NCBI RefSeq assembly: GCF_027912415.1
Contig: NZ_CP115175.1
Span: forward strand, 248,001-312,000
From: Homoserinibacter sp. YIM 151385
GTDB taxonomy: Bacteria > Actinomycetota > Actinomycetes > Actinomycetales > Microbacteriaceae
DNA: 64,000 nucleotides
Reading direction: 5' to 3'
Shown here: piece after piece, positions 25,272 through 32,781 of the stretch
How positions within the stretch are numbered: position 1 is the first letter of the stretch
Layout: the number at the start of each line of letters is the position of its first letter
Position numbers and translations under genes: made by a program
Notes under the pieces: model-generated
What the model saw: the letters and a program-made list of their open reading frames with translations, nothing else
Told to the model about the DNA's origin: nothing
Databases searched by the model: none

Positions 25272-26039
25272 TCAGCCGCGGGGCGTCGCGCGGCGCAGGA
25301 GCAGGAACCCGACGAGTCCCGAGACCGCGGTGACGGGGAGCGTCCACGCGACCGCGCCGACGAAGCCCTGCGCCGCGAACCAGCCGCCGATGGCCGACCA
25401 GCTGTCGGTGAGGATCACGAGCGCGACGGCCGCGATGAGCGCTGCCGTCAGCGCGAGGAAGAACACGGTGAGGCCGCGGGCCTTCCACCGCACGTAGATC
25501 ACGGCGATCGCCGTGCCGACGAAGAGGAAGAAGGCGAAGTAGGCGAAGGTGATGAACGCCCGCTCCCACCACGGCCCGTCGCTGAAGTAGAAGTCCGTGA
25601 ACATCCGGGCGCCGAGCCCCCAGCCGCCCGTCGCCTCCTCCACGGCGCCGAGCACGGTGATGATCGTCGTGAAGACGAGCGCGAGGATGAGGAAGGCGAG
25701 CGAGGACCCCAGGAAGTAGTCCCGCCGGGTCGCGCCCATGCCGAGCGCGAAGCCGAAGGTGGAGTTCATGGCCTGCACGGCGACCACCATCATGTAGACG
25801 AAGATGAACAGGGTCGCGCCCGAGTACCGGAATCCCTCGGTCGCGGCGGGCACGGACTGCGCGACGACCCACCAGAGCGCGAGGTAGCCCAGGAGGATCG
25901 CGACGAGGATCGCGAGCGGCGTGATGAGCACGGTCGTCGGGTTGGCGAGGGTGAGCTTGGCGACCCGCCAGAGGCGCGCCCCCGTGCCGGCGGCATCCTC
26001 GCGTCGGACGGTGGTCGGGCGGTCGATCACGGCGTTCAT
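25272..26039 (-). CDS. ABC exporter permease of the YtrA-type operon
   Basis: 255 aa with six predicted membrane segments (for example LVAILLGYLALWWVV, FLILALVFTTIITVLGAV, AFFLFVGTAIAVIYV) and an ABC-2-like TLANPTTVLITPLAI entry. No strong family signature; assignment rests on topology and on ATGA overlap with the ATPase gene. Together with that ATPase and the GntR regulator it forms the layout of ytr-type cell-wall stress exporters. Confidence 0.85.
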   Translation of the reverse strand: MNAVIDRPTTVRREDAAGTGARLWRVAKLTLANPTTVLITPLAILVAILLGYLALWWVVAQSVPAATEGFRYSGATLFIFVYMMVVAVQAMNSTFGFALGMGATRRDYFLGSSLAFLILALVFTTIITVLGAVEEATGGWGLGARMFTDFYFSDGPWWERAFITFAYFAFFLFVGTAIAVIYVRWKARGLTVFFLALTAALIAAVALVILTDSWSAIGGWFAAQGFVGAVAWTLPVTAVSGLVGFLLLRRATPRG

Positions 26040-26932
26040 GCGCGGACCTCGGCTTCCTTCGTGCTGGTGCTGGAGCTGGTGAGACGGACGACGAGCTGCT
26101 GGAGCGAGACCGGCGCGAGCGTGAGACCGGCGGCAGCCGCCGCGCGCCGGTCGTCCTCGGTGAGACCGGGGAGGGTGGCGGAGGCGAGTCCGCCCATCCC
26201 CTCGCGGTGGAGGATCTCGCGGCCACGGATGTACCCGTCGACGGCGGCGGCGGATCCGACGACGTCGACGGCCCGGCCCCGCAGCGACTCGGCGTCCTCG
26301 TCGACGACGATGCGGCCGTCGTCGATCACGAGGACGTGCTCGATGAGCTCGGCGACCTCGTCGATGAGATGGGTCGAGAGCACGATCGTGCGCGGGTGCT
26401 CGGCGTAGTCCTCGATGAGGCGGTCGTAGAAGATCTGCCGGGCGACGGCGTCGAGCCCGAGGTAGGGCTCGTCGAAGAAGGTGAGGGGCGCGCGGCTGGC
26501 GAGTCCGATGACGACGCCGATCGCGGACAGCTGGCCCCGGGAGAGCTTCTTGATGGGGCGCTTGAGCGGGATGCGGAACTCCGCGATGAGCTGCTCGGCG
26601 AAGTCGGCATCCCAGTTCGCGAAGAACCAGGGCGCGCTGCGGAGCACGTGCCGGGCCTGGAAGTCCTCGGGGTAGCGCTGGCTCTCCTTGATGAAGCAGA
26701 TGTTCTGCAGGACCGCGGCGTGCTCGACCGGCGTCTCGCCGAAGACGCGGATGTCGCCGGCCGTCGCGAACTCCTGCCCGGTGAGCAGCGACATGAGCGT
26801 CGTCTTGCCGGCCCCGTTGCGACCGAGCAGGCCGACGATCCGGTGCTCCTCGATGCGGAGGGTGACGTCGTCGACGGCGGTGACGTCCCGGTAGCGCTTC
26901 GTGACGCCCTCGAGCTCGATGACGGTGGTCAT
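26036..26932 (-). CDS. ABC transporter ATP-binding protein (YtrB-like)
   Basis: 298 aa. Walker A LGRNGAGKTTLMSLL, signature LSRGQLSAIGVVIG (one residue off the LSGGQ consensus), Walker B LTFFDEPYLGLDA with Phe-Phe, and H-loop STHLIDE. The degenerate signature with LSRGQ is common in YtrB-type ATPases. It sits between the GntR gene (overlap ATGA at 26929-26932) and the permease. Confidence 0.92.
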   Translation of the reverse strand: MTTVIELEGVTKRYRDVTAVDDVTLRIEEHRIVGLLGRNGAGKTTLMSLLTGQEFATAGDIRVFGETPVEHAAVLQNICFIKESQRYPEDFQARHVLRSAPWFFANWDADFAEQLIAEFRIPLKRPIKKLSRGQLSAIGVVIGLASRAPLTFFDEPYLGLDAVARQIFYDRLIEDYAEHPRTIVLSTHLIDEVAELIEHVLVIDDGRIVVDEDAESLRGRAVDVVGSAAAVDGYIRGREILHREGMGGLASATLPGLTEDDRRAAAAAGLTLAPVSLQQLVVRLTSSSTSTKEAEVRA

Positions 26933-27285
26933 GCCTTCTCTCCTTCTCGGATCATGTCGGCCAGCTGCGCTCCGCTGATGCCGAGCTTGGCGGCCTCGGC
27001 GAGCAGCGGCGCGACGTACTGTGCCGTGAACTGCTCGCGGCGGATGGCCACGAGCCGGGCGCGCGCGCCCTCGGCGACGAACATGCCGATCCCTCTCCTC
27101 TTGATGAGCGTCCCCTCGTCGACGAGCCGGTTGATCCCCTTCCCGGCGGTGGCCGGGTTGACGCGGAGGAAGGCCGCGAGCTCGTTGGTGGAGGGTGCCT
27201 GCGTGTCCTCGGGAAGCGCCCCCGAGATGATGTCGTTCTCGATCCGCTCCGCGATCTGGAGGAAGATCGGGCGACCCTCATCCAT
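26929..27285 (-). CDS. GntR family transcriptional regulator, YtrA subfamily
   Basis: 118 aa from ATG 27285 (MDEGRPIFLQIAERIENDI), which is the usual YtrA-type N-terminus; an ATG at 27345 would add 20 residues without family features and would lie inside the operator. The winged HTH (about residues 20-70, APSTNELAAFLRVNPATAGKGINRLVDEGTLIKRRGIGMFV) is followed by a short helical dimerisation tail, as in YtrA. It leads the ABC exporter operon and very likely represses it. Confidence 0.9.
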   Translation of the reverse strand: MDEGRPIFLQIAERIENDIISGALPEDTQAPSTNELAAFLRVNPATAGKGINRLVDEGTLIKRRGIGMFVAEGARARLVAIRREQFTAQYVAPLLAEAAKLGISGAQLADMIREGEKA

Positions 27286-27338
27286 GACCGGGCGCGATCC
27301 GTCGGGCGGGGAACCTCGCTGCCTCGTGGCGGTTCGTA

Positions 27339-27362
27339 GGTTCATTAGTCATGTAATGAACC
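27339..27362. promoter_or_regulatory. GntR/YtrA operator palindrome
   Basis: Perfect inverted repeat GGTTCATTA (27339-27347), spacer GTCATG, TAATGAACC (27354-27362). It is AT-rich against the local background and sits 54 bp before the chosen start of the GntR gene, where its promoter should be. Most likely the autoregulatory operator. Confidence 0.7.
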
Positions 27363-27413
27363 AACCATGTTCACCCGGCGATGTCAAGCCCGCGTTCCGC
27401 ACGCGCATCGCCG

Positions 27414-27419
27414 TAGGCT
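27414..27419 (+). promoter_or_regulatory. -10 box of leaderless amidase gene
   Basis: TAGGCT ending seven bases before ATG 27427, identical to the boxes at 8007, 19124 (minus) and 41750. Confidence 0.5.
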
Positions 27420-27426
27420 CGAGCGC

Positions 27427-28851
27427 ATGTTCGAACTGCACCACCTCACCGCCCTCGAGCAGCTCGACTGGCTGCGGCGCGGCGAGGTGACGCCGCTCGA
27501 GCTCGTCGACCACTACCTCGCCCGGATCGAGCGCCTCGACACGGGGGAGGGGGCGCTCGGCGCCTTCGCGACCGTCACGCCCGAGGCCGCACGGCGGCGC
27601 GCCGCGGCGCTCGCCGCATCCCCGGGTCGCGCCGCCGCCCTGTGGGGGCTGCCGCTCGCCGACAAGGACCTCTCGGCGCGCGCCGGCATCCGCACCATGT
27701 TCGGCTCGCGGGCCTTCGCCGCCTTCGTGCCCGAGGCCTCGGACGAGATCGTGGAGGCGGTGGACGCCGCGGGGGCCGTCAGCCTCGGCAAGACGGTCGC
27801 CCCCGAGTTCGGGATGCCGAGCCACAGCGAGTCGCTCGTCTCGCCACCCGCCCGCACGCCGTGGGATCCGCGCCTCGGCGCCGGCGGATCGAGCGGCGGC
27901 GCGGCCGTCGCCGTCTCGGCCGGGCTCCTGCCGCTCGCCCCCGGGTCCGACGGCGGCGGCTCCATCCGGATCCCCGCTGCGGCGACGGGGCTCGTCGGGC
28001 TGAAGCCCTCGCGGGGCCTCGTGCCCGCGGGCACCGGCTTCGGCTCGCCCGGCGCGCTCGTCGTGCCGGGCCCGCTCGCGCGCACCGTCGCCGATGCGGC
28101 GCTCCTGCTCGACGCGCTCGTCGAGCAGGGCGACTACGACTCCGCGACCCGTGCGCCCGGCTGGGCCGACGGCGCCTACCTGGATGCCGCCGTGCGCGGC
28201 GAGGGCCGCTTCAACCTGGGGGCGACGAGCTGGTCGCCCTGGGCGCACGACTTCGAGCTCGCCCCCTCGGCGGAGACGCTCGCGGCGCTCGACGTCGCGC
28301 GGCGCGAGCTCGACGCCATCGGCCACGGGCTCGAGCCCTTCGACCTGCCGCCCGAGCCCGAGTACTCGGACGCCTTCCGCGTCGCATGGCAGGCGGGCGC
28401 CTCGGCGATCCCGGTCGAGGGGGAGCGGCTGGCGCTGCTCGAGCCGCTCACACGCTGGCTCGTCGAGGCCGGACGGCGCCTGCCGGCCTCCGCCCTCGTC
28501 GCGGCGCAGCGCACGCTGAACGGCGTCGAGCGACGCACGATCCGCGCCTTCTCGCGCTTCGACGCGGTCCTCATGCCCGGCATGGCGATGACCCCGCGTC
28601 CCATCGGCTGGTACGACCACGAGGATCCCGAGCGGAACTTCGCCCAGCAGGTCGCGTACACGCCCTGGACGAGCTTCGTGAACGTCGCCGGCCTCCCCGC
28701 GATCTCGCTGCCCGTCCACGAGACGGCGGCGGGGCTGCCGATGGCGGTGCAGCTCGTGGGTCGGCCGGGCGGCGAGCGCGTGCTGCTCGCCATCGGCGCC
28801 CAGCTCGAGCGCCGGCTCGGCTGGCACCGGCGGCATCCGCCCCGGTGGTGA
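27427..28851 (+). CDS. Amidase, amidase-signature family
   Basis: 474 aa. The Ser-cisSer-Lys triad is visible: Lys in LPLADKDLS, the Gly/Ser-rich GAGGSSGGAAVAVSAG, and the nucleophile Ser in GSDGGGSIRIPAAATGLVGLKPSRG. Hydrolyses an amide; the family covers GatA-like, indoleacetamide and aryl-amide hydrolases and the substrate cannot be told. No gatB/gatC nearby, so it is not the tRNA amidotransferase subunit. Start chosen at ATG 27427, leaderless by its TAGGCT box; it is outside the GntR operon. Confidence 0.92.
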   Translation: MFELHHLTALEQLDWLRRGEVTPLELVDHYLARIERLDTGEGALGAFATVTPEAARRRAAALAASPGRAAALWGLPLADKDLSARAGIRTMFGSRAFAAFVPEASDEIVEAVDAAGAVSLGKTVAPEFGMPSHSESLVSPPARTPWDPRLGAGGSSGGAAVAVSAGLLPLAPGSDGGGSIRIPAAATGLVGLKPSRGLVPAGTGFGSPGALVVPGPLARTVADAALLLDALVEQGDYDSATRAPGWADGAYLDAAVRGEGRFNLGATSWSPWAHDFELAPSAETLAALDVARRELDAIGHGLEPFDLPPEPEYSDAFRVAWQAGASAIPVEGERLALLEPLTRWLVEAGRRLPASALVAAQRTLNGVERRTIRAFSRFDAVLMPGMAMTPRPIGWYDHEDPERNFAQQVAYTPWTSFVNVAGLPAISLPVHETAAGLPMAVQLVGRPGGERVLLAIGAQLERRLGWHRRHPPRW

Positions 28852-28871
28852 GGCGCGCAGTCCAGTGCTTG

Positions 28872-28890
28872 TGAGGGTAGCCTCAGCAAA
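28872..28890. promoter_or_regulatory. DtxR/IdeR-type iron box 1
   Basis: TGAGGGTAGCCTCAGCAAA matches 14 of 19 positions of the DtxR consensus TWAGGTWAGSCTWACCTWA. It lies 32-50 bp before the SIP-domain gene, where it would overlap the -35 region. Confidence 0.6.
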
Positions 28891-28891
28891 G

Positions 28892-28910
28892 TCAGGTGAG
28901 GCATGCCATA
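28892..28910. promoter_or_regulatory. DtxR/IdeR-type iron box 2
   Basis: TCAGGTGAGGCATGCCATA also matches 14 of 19 consensus positions and overlaps the CATACT -10-like box (28907-28912). Side-by-side boxes are typical of tightly iron-repressed genes. Confidence 0.55.
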
Positions 28911-28921
28911 CTGGCCTGACG

Positions 28922-29278
28922 ATGCTCCTCTCCGACCTCCTCCCCGCCACGATCGCCTGGCAGCCCGCCGAGCGCGACGTCGTGCTGCTCGCCGGCACGC
29001 GCGAGGATCTGCCCGTCATCGAGACGGTGCTCGCGACGCTGCCCGCCAAGGCGCGCGGCCGCGTCTTCGTCGAGGTCGAGACGGATGCCGAGGTGGGCGA
29101 GCTCGCGGCCCCCGGTCGCGTCTGCGTCACCTGGCTCGTCCGTCAGCGCGGCCAGGAGCTGCGCCGCTCGGTCGACGCCTGGGTCTCGGAGATGCTCCCC
29201 GTGAGCTTCGACCGCGAGCACCGCCTCTACGCGTGGATCGCCGGCTCCGGCACCGCGCACGCCCTCACGAGCGACTAG
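28922..29278 (+). CDS. Stand-alone siderophore-interacting (SIP) domain protein
   Basis: 118 aa. TIAWQPAERDVVLLAGTREDLPVIETVLATLPAKARGRVFVEV and RLYAWIAGSGTAHALTSD correspond to the NAD(P)H-binding C-terminal domain of siderophore-interacting ferric reductases (ViuB/YqjH family, normally about 250-280 aa). The flavin-binding N-terminal domain is absent and the usual terminal helix is shortened, so on its own it probably cannot carry FAD; it may act with a partner or bind ligand only. CATACT lies nine bases before ATG 28922 and two iron boxes cover the promoter, so expression should rise in iron limitation. Confidence 0.82.
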   Translation: MLLSDLLPATIAWQPAERDVVLLAGTREDLPVIETVLATLPAKARGRVFVEVETDAEVGELAAPGRVCVTWLVRQRGQELRRSVDAWVSEMLPVSFDREHRLYAWIAGSGTAHALTSD

Positions 29279-30087
29279 CCGCCGAGTCGCTCCGCCTGGC
29301 GCTCGAGGAAGGTCCAGAGCGCCGCCGTCGCCGCCGGGTCGTCGACCTGCCGCGCGACGCGCCCCGGGTAGCGCAGCTGATCGAGGTACGCACCCGCCGG
29401 GACGCCGGGATCCTCGGAGCCCGCGAGGAGCACGAGCGGCGCCGCACCCGCCTCGGGCGGGATCGAGCCCGAGCGCGCGAGCTCGCTGAAGCGGCCGGTG
29501 CCGAAGCTCTCCGCCGCGAAGCTCGAGCGCACATAGCCCGGGTGGAAGCTGTAGGCCGCGATCCCGAGCCGCCGCGGGACCTCGCGGCCGAGCATCATGT
29601 CGGCCCGCTTCGCCTGCCCGTAGGCGGGCCAGCCTCCGAGCCAGCGGCGGCGCTCGAACTCGACATCGCGCAGCTCGAGCGCGCCCCAGCGATGGGCGAC
29701 GCTCCCGGTGAAGATCACGCGGCCGTCGGATGCCGTGAGCCGCTCGCGCAGGAGCTGCGTGAGCACGAAGGGCGCGAGCACGTTGTGCTGCCAGGTGCGC
29801 TCGACGCCGTCGGCGCTGAGCGCGCGGTGCCGGAGGAGGCCGCCCGCGTTGTTCGCGAGGACGTCGATGCTCGGGTACGCCTCGAGGAGCTCGCGGCCCA
29901 GTCGGCGCACGTCCTCGAGCCGGTCGAAGTCGGCGAGGAAGGCGATGCCGCCGACCTCCTGCGCGACGGCGGCCGTGCGCTCCGCGTCGCGTCCGACGAT
30001 GGCGAGCTCCACGCCCGGGCCCGCGAGCTCTCTCGCGGCGGCGGCGCCGATCCCCGAGCTCGCGCCCGTGATGACGATCGTGGTCAT
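29275..30087 (-). CDS. Short-chain dehydrogenase/reductase (retinol-dehydrogenase-like)
   Basis: 270 aa. VITGASSGIGAAAA, NNAGGLLRHR, Ser in FTGSVAHRWG and YxxxK in YGQAKRADMML are present, as is the C-terminal FHPGYVRSSFAAES loop typical of the RDH/WWOX-like SDR branch. ATG 30087 overlaps the stop of the HExxH gene (ATGA) and follows GGGGAGG. Its TAG shares the CTAG at 29275-29278 with the stop of the convergent SIP gene. Substrate unknown. Confidence 0.9.
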   Translation of the reverse strand: MTTIVITGASSGIGAAAARELAGPGVELAIVGRDAERTAAVAQEVGGIAFLADFDRLEDVRRLGRELLEAYPSIDVLANNAGGLLRHRALSADGVERTWQHNVLAPFVLTQLLRERLTASDGRVIFTGSVAHRWGALELRDVEFERRRWLGGWPAYGQAKRADMMLGREVPRRLGIAAYSFHPGYVRSSFAAESFGTGRFSELARSGSIPPEAGAAPLVLLAGSEDPGVPAGAYLDQLRYPGRVARQVDDPAATAALWTFLERQAERLGG

Positions 30088-30506
30088 GCGTAGCCTCCCC
30101 GTTCGAGTCCCGCCTCGATCTCGAAGCGGTTGCTCATGGCATCCTCTCCTGCCGCGACGTAGAGGACGATGAAGACGAGGCCGTAGCGGCGCCATTGGGC
30201 GCGGTGCACGGCCTCGTGCGCGAGGACGTCCGGGCCCGTGTTCGAGGTGGTGAGGTAGACGGCGCCGATCGTCGTGCCGCCGCGACCGAACGCCCACGAC
30301 GGGAGGCCGTCGCAGACGAGCAGGCCGCCCTCCCGTCGCGGACGGGCCGCGAGGAGCAGAGCCGCGCCCCAGATCCAGCCGCACGCGCTCGCGAACCAGT
30401 AGCCGGGGCGCGCGACGACCGGGCTGAGGAGCACGGCTCGGAGCCCCGGGACACGGCGTCCGGCTCGCTCGAGGCGCTGCGCGGTGCGCTCGAGGCGAGC
30501 GGTCAC
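30084..30506 (-). CDS. Small HExxH-motif protein, putative metallopeptidase-like
   Basis: 140 aa from GTG 30506, which overlaps the TGA of the upstream reductase (GTGA). One hydrophobic stretch (about 36-55, YWFASACGWIWGAALLLAA) is followed by GGTTIGAVYLTTSNTGPDVLAHEAVHRAQWRRYG containing H97-E98-A-V-H101, a zincin-type zinc motif, with downstream E129/E131 as a possible third ligand. Similar small proteins are common in actinobacteria but I know no proven function; some databases carry an unsupported Fe-S oxidoreductase label. Downstream partner is an SDR. Confidence 0.75.
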   Translation of the reverse strand: MTARLERTAQRLERAGRRVPGLRAVLLSPVVARPGYWFASACGWIWGAALLLAARPRREGGLLVCDGLPSWAFGRGGTTIGAVYLTTSNTGPDVLAHEAVHRAQWRRYGLVFIVLYVAAGEDAMSNRFEIEAGLERGGYA

Positions 30507-31933
30507 GCCGTCTCGCGCCCGAGGGACTCGAGGAGCCGCAGCCAGATCTCGCTGACCGTCGGGTAGGCCGGCACCGCGTGCCACAGCCTCCGGATCGGCA
30601 CCTCGCCGACGATCGCGATCGTCGCCGCCTGCAGCAGATCCGAGACGCGCGGCCCGACGAAGGTGGCGCCGACGACGACGCCGCGGTCCTCGTCGACCAC
30701 GAGCCGCGCGGTGCCCTGATAGCCGTCCTGCTCGACGCTCGCGCCCGCGATCCCGCCGAGATCGTAGTCGACGACCCGGCTCCGGAGCCCGCGTCGCTCG
30801 GCCTCCGCGGCGGTGAGCCCGATCGCGGCGACCTCGGGATGCGAGAACACCACCTGCGGCACGGCGTCATGATCCGCCGTCGCGACGTGCGCGCCCCAGG
30901 GACGGTCGTCGAGCTCCTCGCCGCGGGCGAGGGCGGCGATCGCGTCGCCCGCCGCGCGCGCCTGGTACTTGCCCTGGTGGGTCAGGAGCGCCCGGTGGTT
31001 GACGTCGCCGACGGCCCACAGCCAGTCGAGCCCCTTCACGCGCAGCGCGTCGTCGACCTCCAGCCAGGCGCCCGGCTCGAGACCCGCCGTCTCGAGGCCG
31101 AGGTCGCCCGTGCGCGGGGCTCGGCCGACCGCGACGAGCAGCTCCTCGGCGGTCACGCTGGAGCCGTCCCCGAGGGCGAGCGTCACGCCCGCCTCGCCGC
31201 GGCTCGCGCCGATCGTCTCCACCCCGAGCCGGACCTCGACGCCGAGCTCCCGCAGCCCCTCGAGCACGGCATCGCCCGCCGCCGGCTCGAGCGAGCTCAG
31301 CAGACCGCCGCGCGCGACGAGGGTCACCGCCGTGCCGAAGCCGGCGTAGGCGGTCGCCATCTCGACGCCGACGACGCCGCCGCCGAGGATCGCGAGGGAT
31401 GCGGGGCCGCGCTTCGCGCTCGTCGCCTCGCGGCTCGTCCACGGGCGGGCGTCCTCGAGGCCCGCGATGTCCGGCAGGAGGGCGGCGGAGCCGGTCGCCA
31501 GGACGACGGCGCGGCGCGCGTGGACGCGCGTGCGCGATCCGTCCTCGGCCGTCACGAGGAGCTCGCGCTCGCCGGTGAGCCGCGCGTGCCCGCGGACGAG
31601 CCGGATGCCGGCCCCGTCGAGCCACTCGACCTGCGAGCGGTCGTCCCAGTCGTGGGTGAAGGCATCGCGGCGCCGGAGGACCGCGGCGACGTCGAGCTCG
31701 CCGGTCACCGCCTCCGCGGCGCCCGGCACGGCGCGCACCTCGCGCAGCACGGCGGCGCTCCGCAGCAGCGCCTTCGAGGGCATGCACGCCCAGTAGGAGC
31801 ACTCGCCGCCGACGAGCTCGGCCTCGACGACGACGGTGTCGAGCCCGCCCTGCACGGTGCGGTCGGCGGCGTTCTCGCCCACGGCGCCCGCCCCGATCAC
31901 GACGACATCCGTCTCGATCCTGATCTCAGCCAT
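30503..31933 (-). CDS. FAD/NAD(P)-dependent disulfide-reductase-like oxidoreductase
   Basis: 476 aa pyridine nucleotide-disulfide oxidoreductase fold. FAD-binding VVVIGAGAVGENAA, redox pair C45/C50 in GGECSYWACMPSK, NAD(P)-binding ILGGGVVGVEMATAYAGFG and the FAD strand WAVGDVNHRALLTHQGKYQAR are intact. The C-terminal active-site segment reads AVPAYPTVSE: the catalytic His of lipoamide dehydrogenase and glutathione reductase is Tyr457, so lipoamide dehydrogenase activity is unlikely; mercuric-reductase-like or transhydrogenase-like chemistry is possible. First of a coupled trio with the HExxH protein and the SDR. Confidence 0.88.
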   Translation of the reverse strand: MAEIRIETDVVVIGAGAVGENAADRTVQGGLDTVVVEAELVGGECSYWACMPSKALLRSAAVLREVRAVPGAAEAVTGELDVAAVLRRRDAFTHDWDDRSQVEWLDGAGIRLVRGHARLTGERELLVTAEDGSRTRVHARRAVVLATGSAALLPDIAGLEDARPWTSREATSAKRGPASLAILGGGVVGVEMATAYAGFGTAVTLVARGGLLSSLEPAAGDAVLEGLRELGVEVRLGVETIGASRGEAGVTLALGDGSSVTAEELLVAVGRAPRTGDLGLETAGLEPGAWLEVDDALRVKGLDWLWAVGDVNHRALLTHQGKYQARAAGDAIAALARGEELDDRPWGAHVATADHDAVPQVVFSHPEVAAIGLTAAEAERRGLRSRVVDYDLGGIAGASVEQDGYQGTARLVVDEDRGVVVGATFVGPRVSDLLQAATIAIVGEVPIRRLWHAVPAYPTVSEIWLRLLESLGRETA

Positions 31934-31954
31934 CCCGGCTCCTCTCTCCGCGGC

Positions 31955-32752
31955 CTAGCGGCCGATGAACTCGGCGTCCTCGCGCGCGAGGAACGCGCGC
32001 ATGCCGATCGCGGCATCCTCCGTCTGCGCGAGACGGACGAGCTCCGGCTGGAGTCGCGCCTCGGCCGCCGCCTCGCCCTCGCGCACCGCGAGCCGCGCGC
32101 TCGCGAGCGTCGCCTGCACCGCGAGCGGCGCCTGGGCCGCGATCCGCCGCGCGATCGCCATCGCGCGCTCGAGCTGCGCGCCGTGCGGCACGAGCTCCTG
32201 CACGAGCCCGATGCGGTGCGCCTCGGCGGCGTCGAGCTCGTCGCCCGTGAGGATCCAGCGCATGGCATCGCCCCAGCCGAGGCGGGGGAAGCGGATGGTC
32301 GCGCCGCCGAAGGGCAGGATGCCGCGGCCGACCTCGATCTGCCCGAAGCGCGTCGAGTCCGCCGCGACGACGATGTCGCTCGCGAGCGCCAGCTCGACGC
32401 CGAGCGTCAGGCAGCCGCCCTGCACCGCCATGACGACCGGCTTCGTCAGCCGCGTGCCCTCGAGCTGCCAGGGGTGGATGCCGCCCTCGGGCACGAGGTC
32501 GAGCCCGTCCGGCCCGATCCGGCTGCCGACGTCCGCGAGGTCGAGGCCCGCCGTGAAGTGCTCGCCGATCGCGTGCAACACGCCGACGCGCAGCTCCGGA
32601 TCGCGCTCGAGCTCGCCGTAGGCGAGGGCGAGCTCCTGCAGCATGCGCCAGTCGGCGGCGTTCCGCTTCTCGGGCCGGTCGAGTCCGATGCGCAGCACGT
32701 GGCCGTCGCGCTCGAGCCGGATGCGGGGGGCGTCGTCGCCGGAAGCCGTCAT
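31955..32752 (-). CDS. Enoyl-CoA hydratase/isomerase (crotonase) family
   Basis: 265 aa. The crotonase fold is clear: IGLDRPEKRNA, GEHFTAGLDLADV (oxyanion strand), QGGCLTLGVELALASDIVVAAD and FGQIEVGRGILPFGGATIRFPR. Glu residues equivalent to both catalytic acids of enoyl-CoA hydratase (in GVELA and QIEV) are kept. It may hydrate enoyl-CoA in a degradation path; no thiolase or acyl-CoA dehydrogenase lies nearby. ATG 32752 is six bases after TACGCT (32759-32764, minus strand). Confidence 0.9.
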   Translation of the reverse strand: MTASGDDAPRIRLERDGHVLRIGLDRPEKRNAADWRMLQELALAYGELERDPELRVGVLHAIGEHFTAGLDLADVGSRIGPDGLDLVPEGGIHPWQLEGTRLTKPVVMAVQGGCLTLGVELALASDIVVAADSTRFGQIEVGRGILPFGGATIRFPRLGWGDAMRWILTGDELDAAEAHRIGLVQELVPHGAQLERAMAIARRIAAQAPLAVQATLASARLAVREGEAAAEARLQPELVRLAQTEDAAIGMRAFLAREDAEFIGR

Positions 32753-32781
32753 GCTCCCAGCGTAGGACGGCGGTGCCGCGC

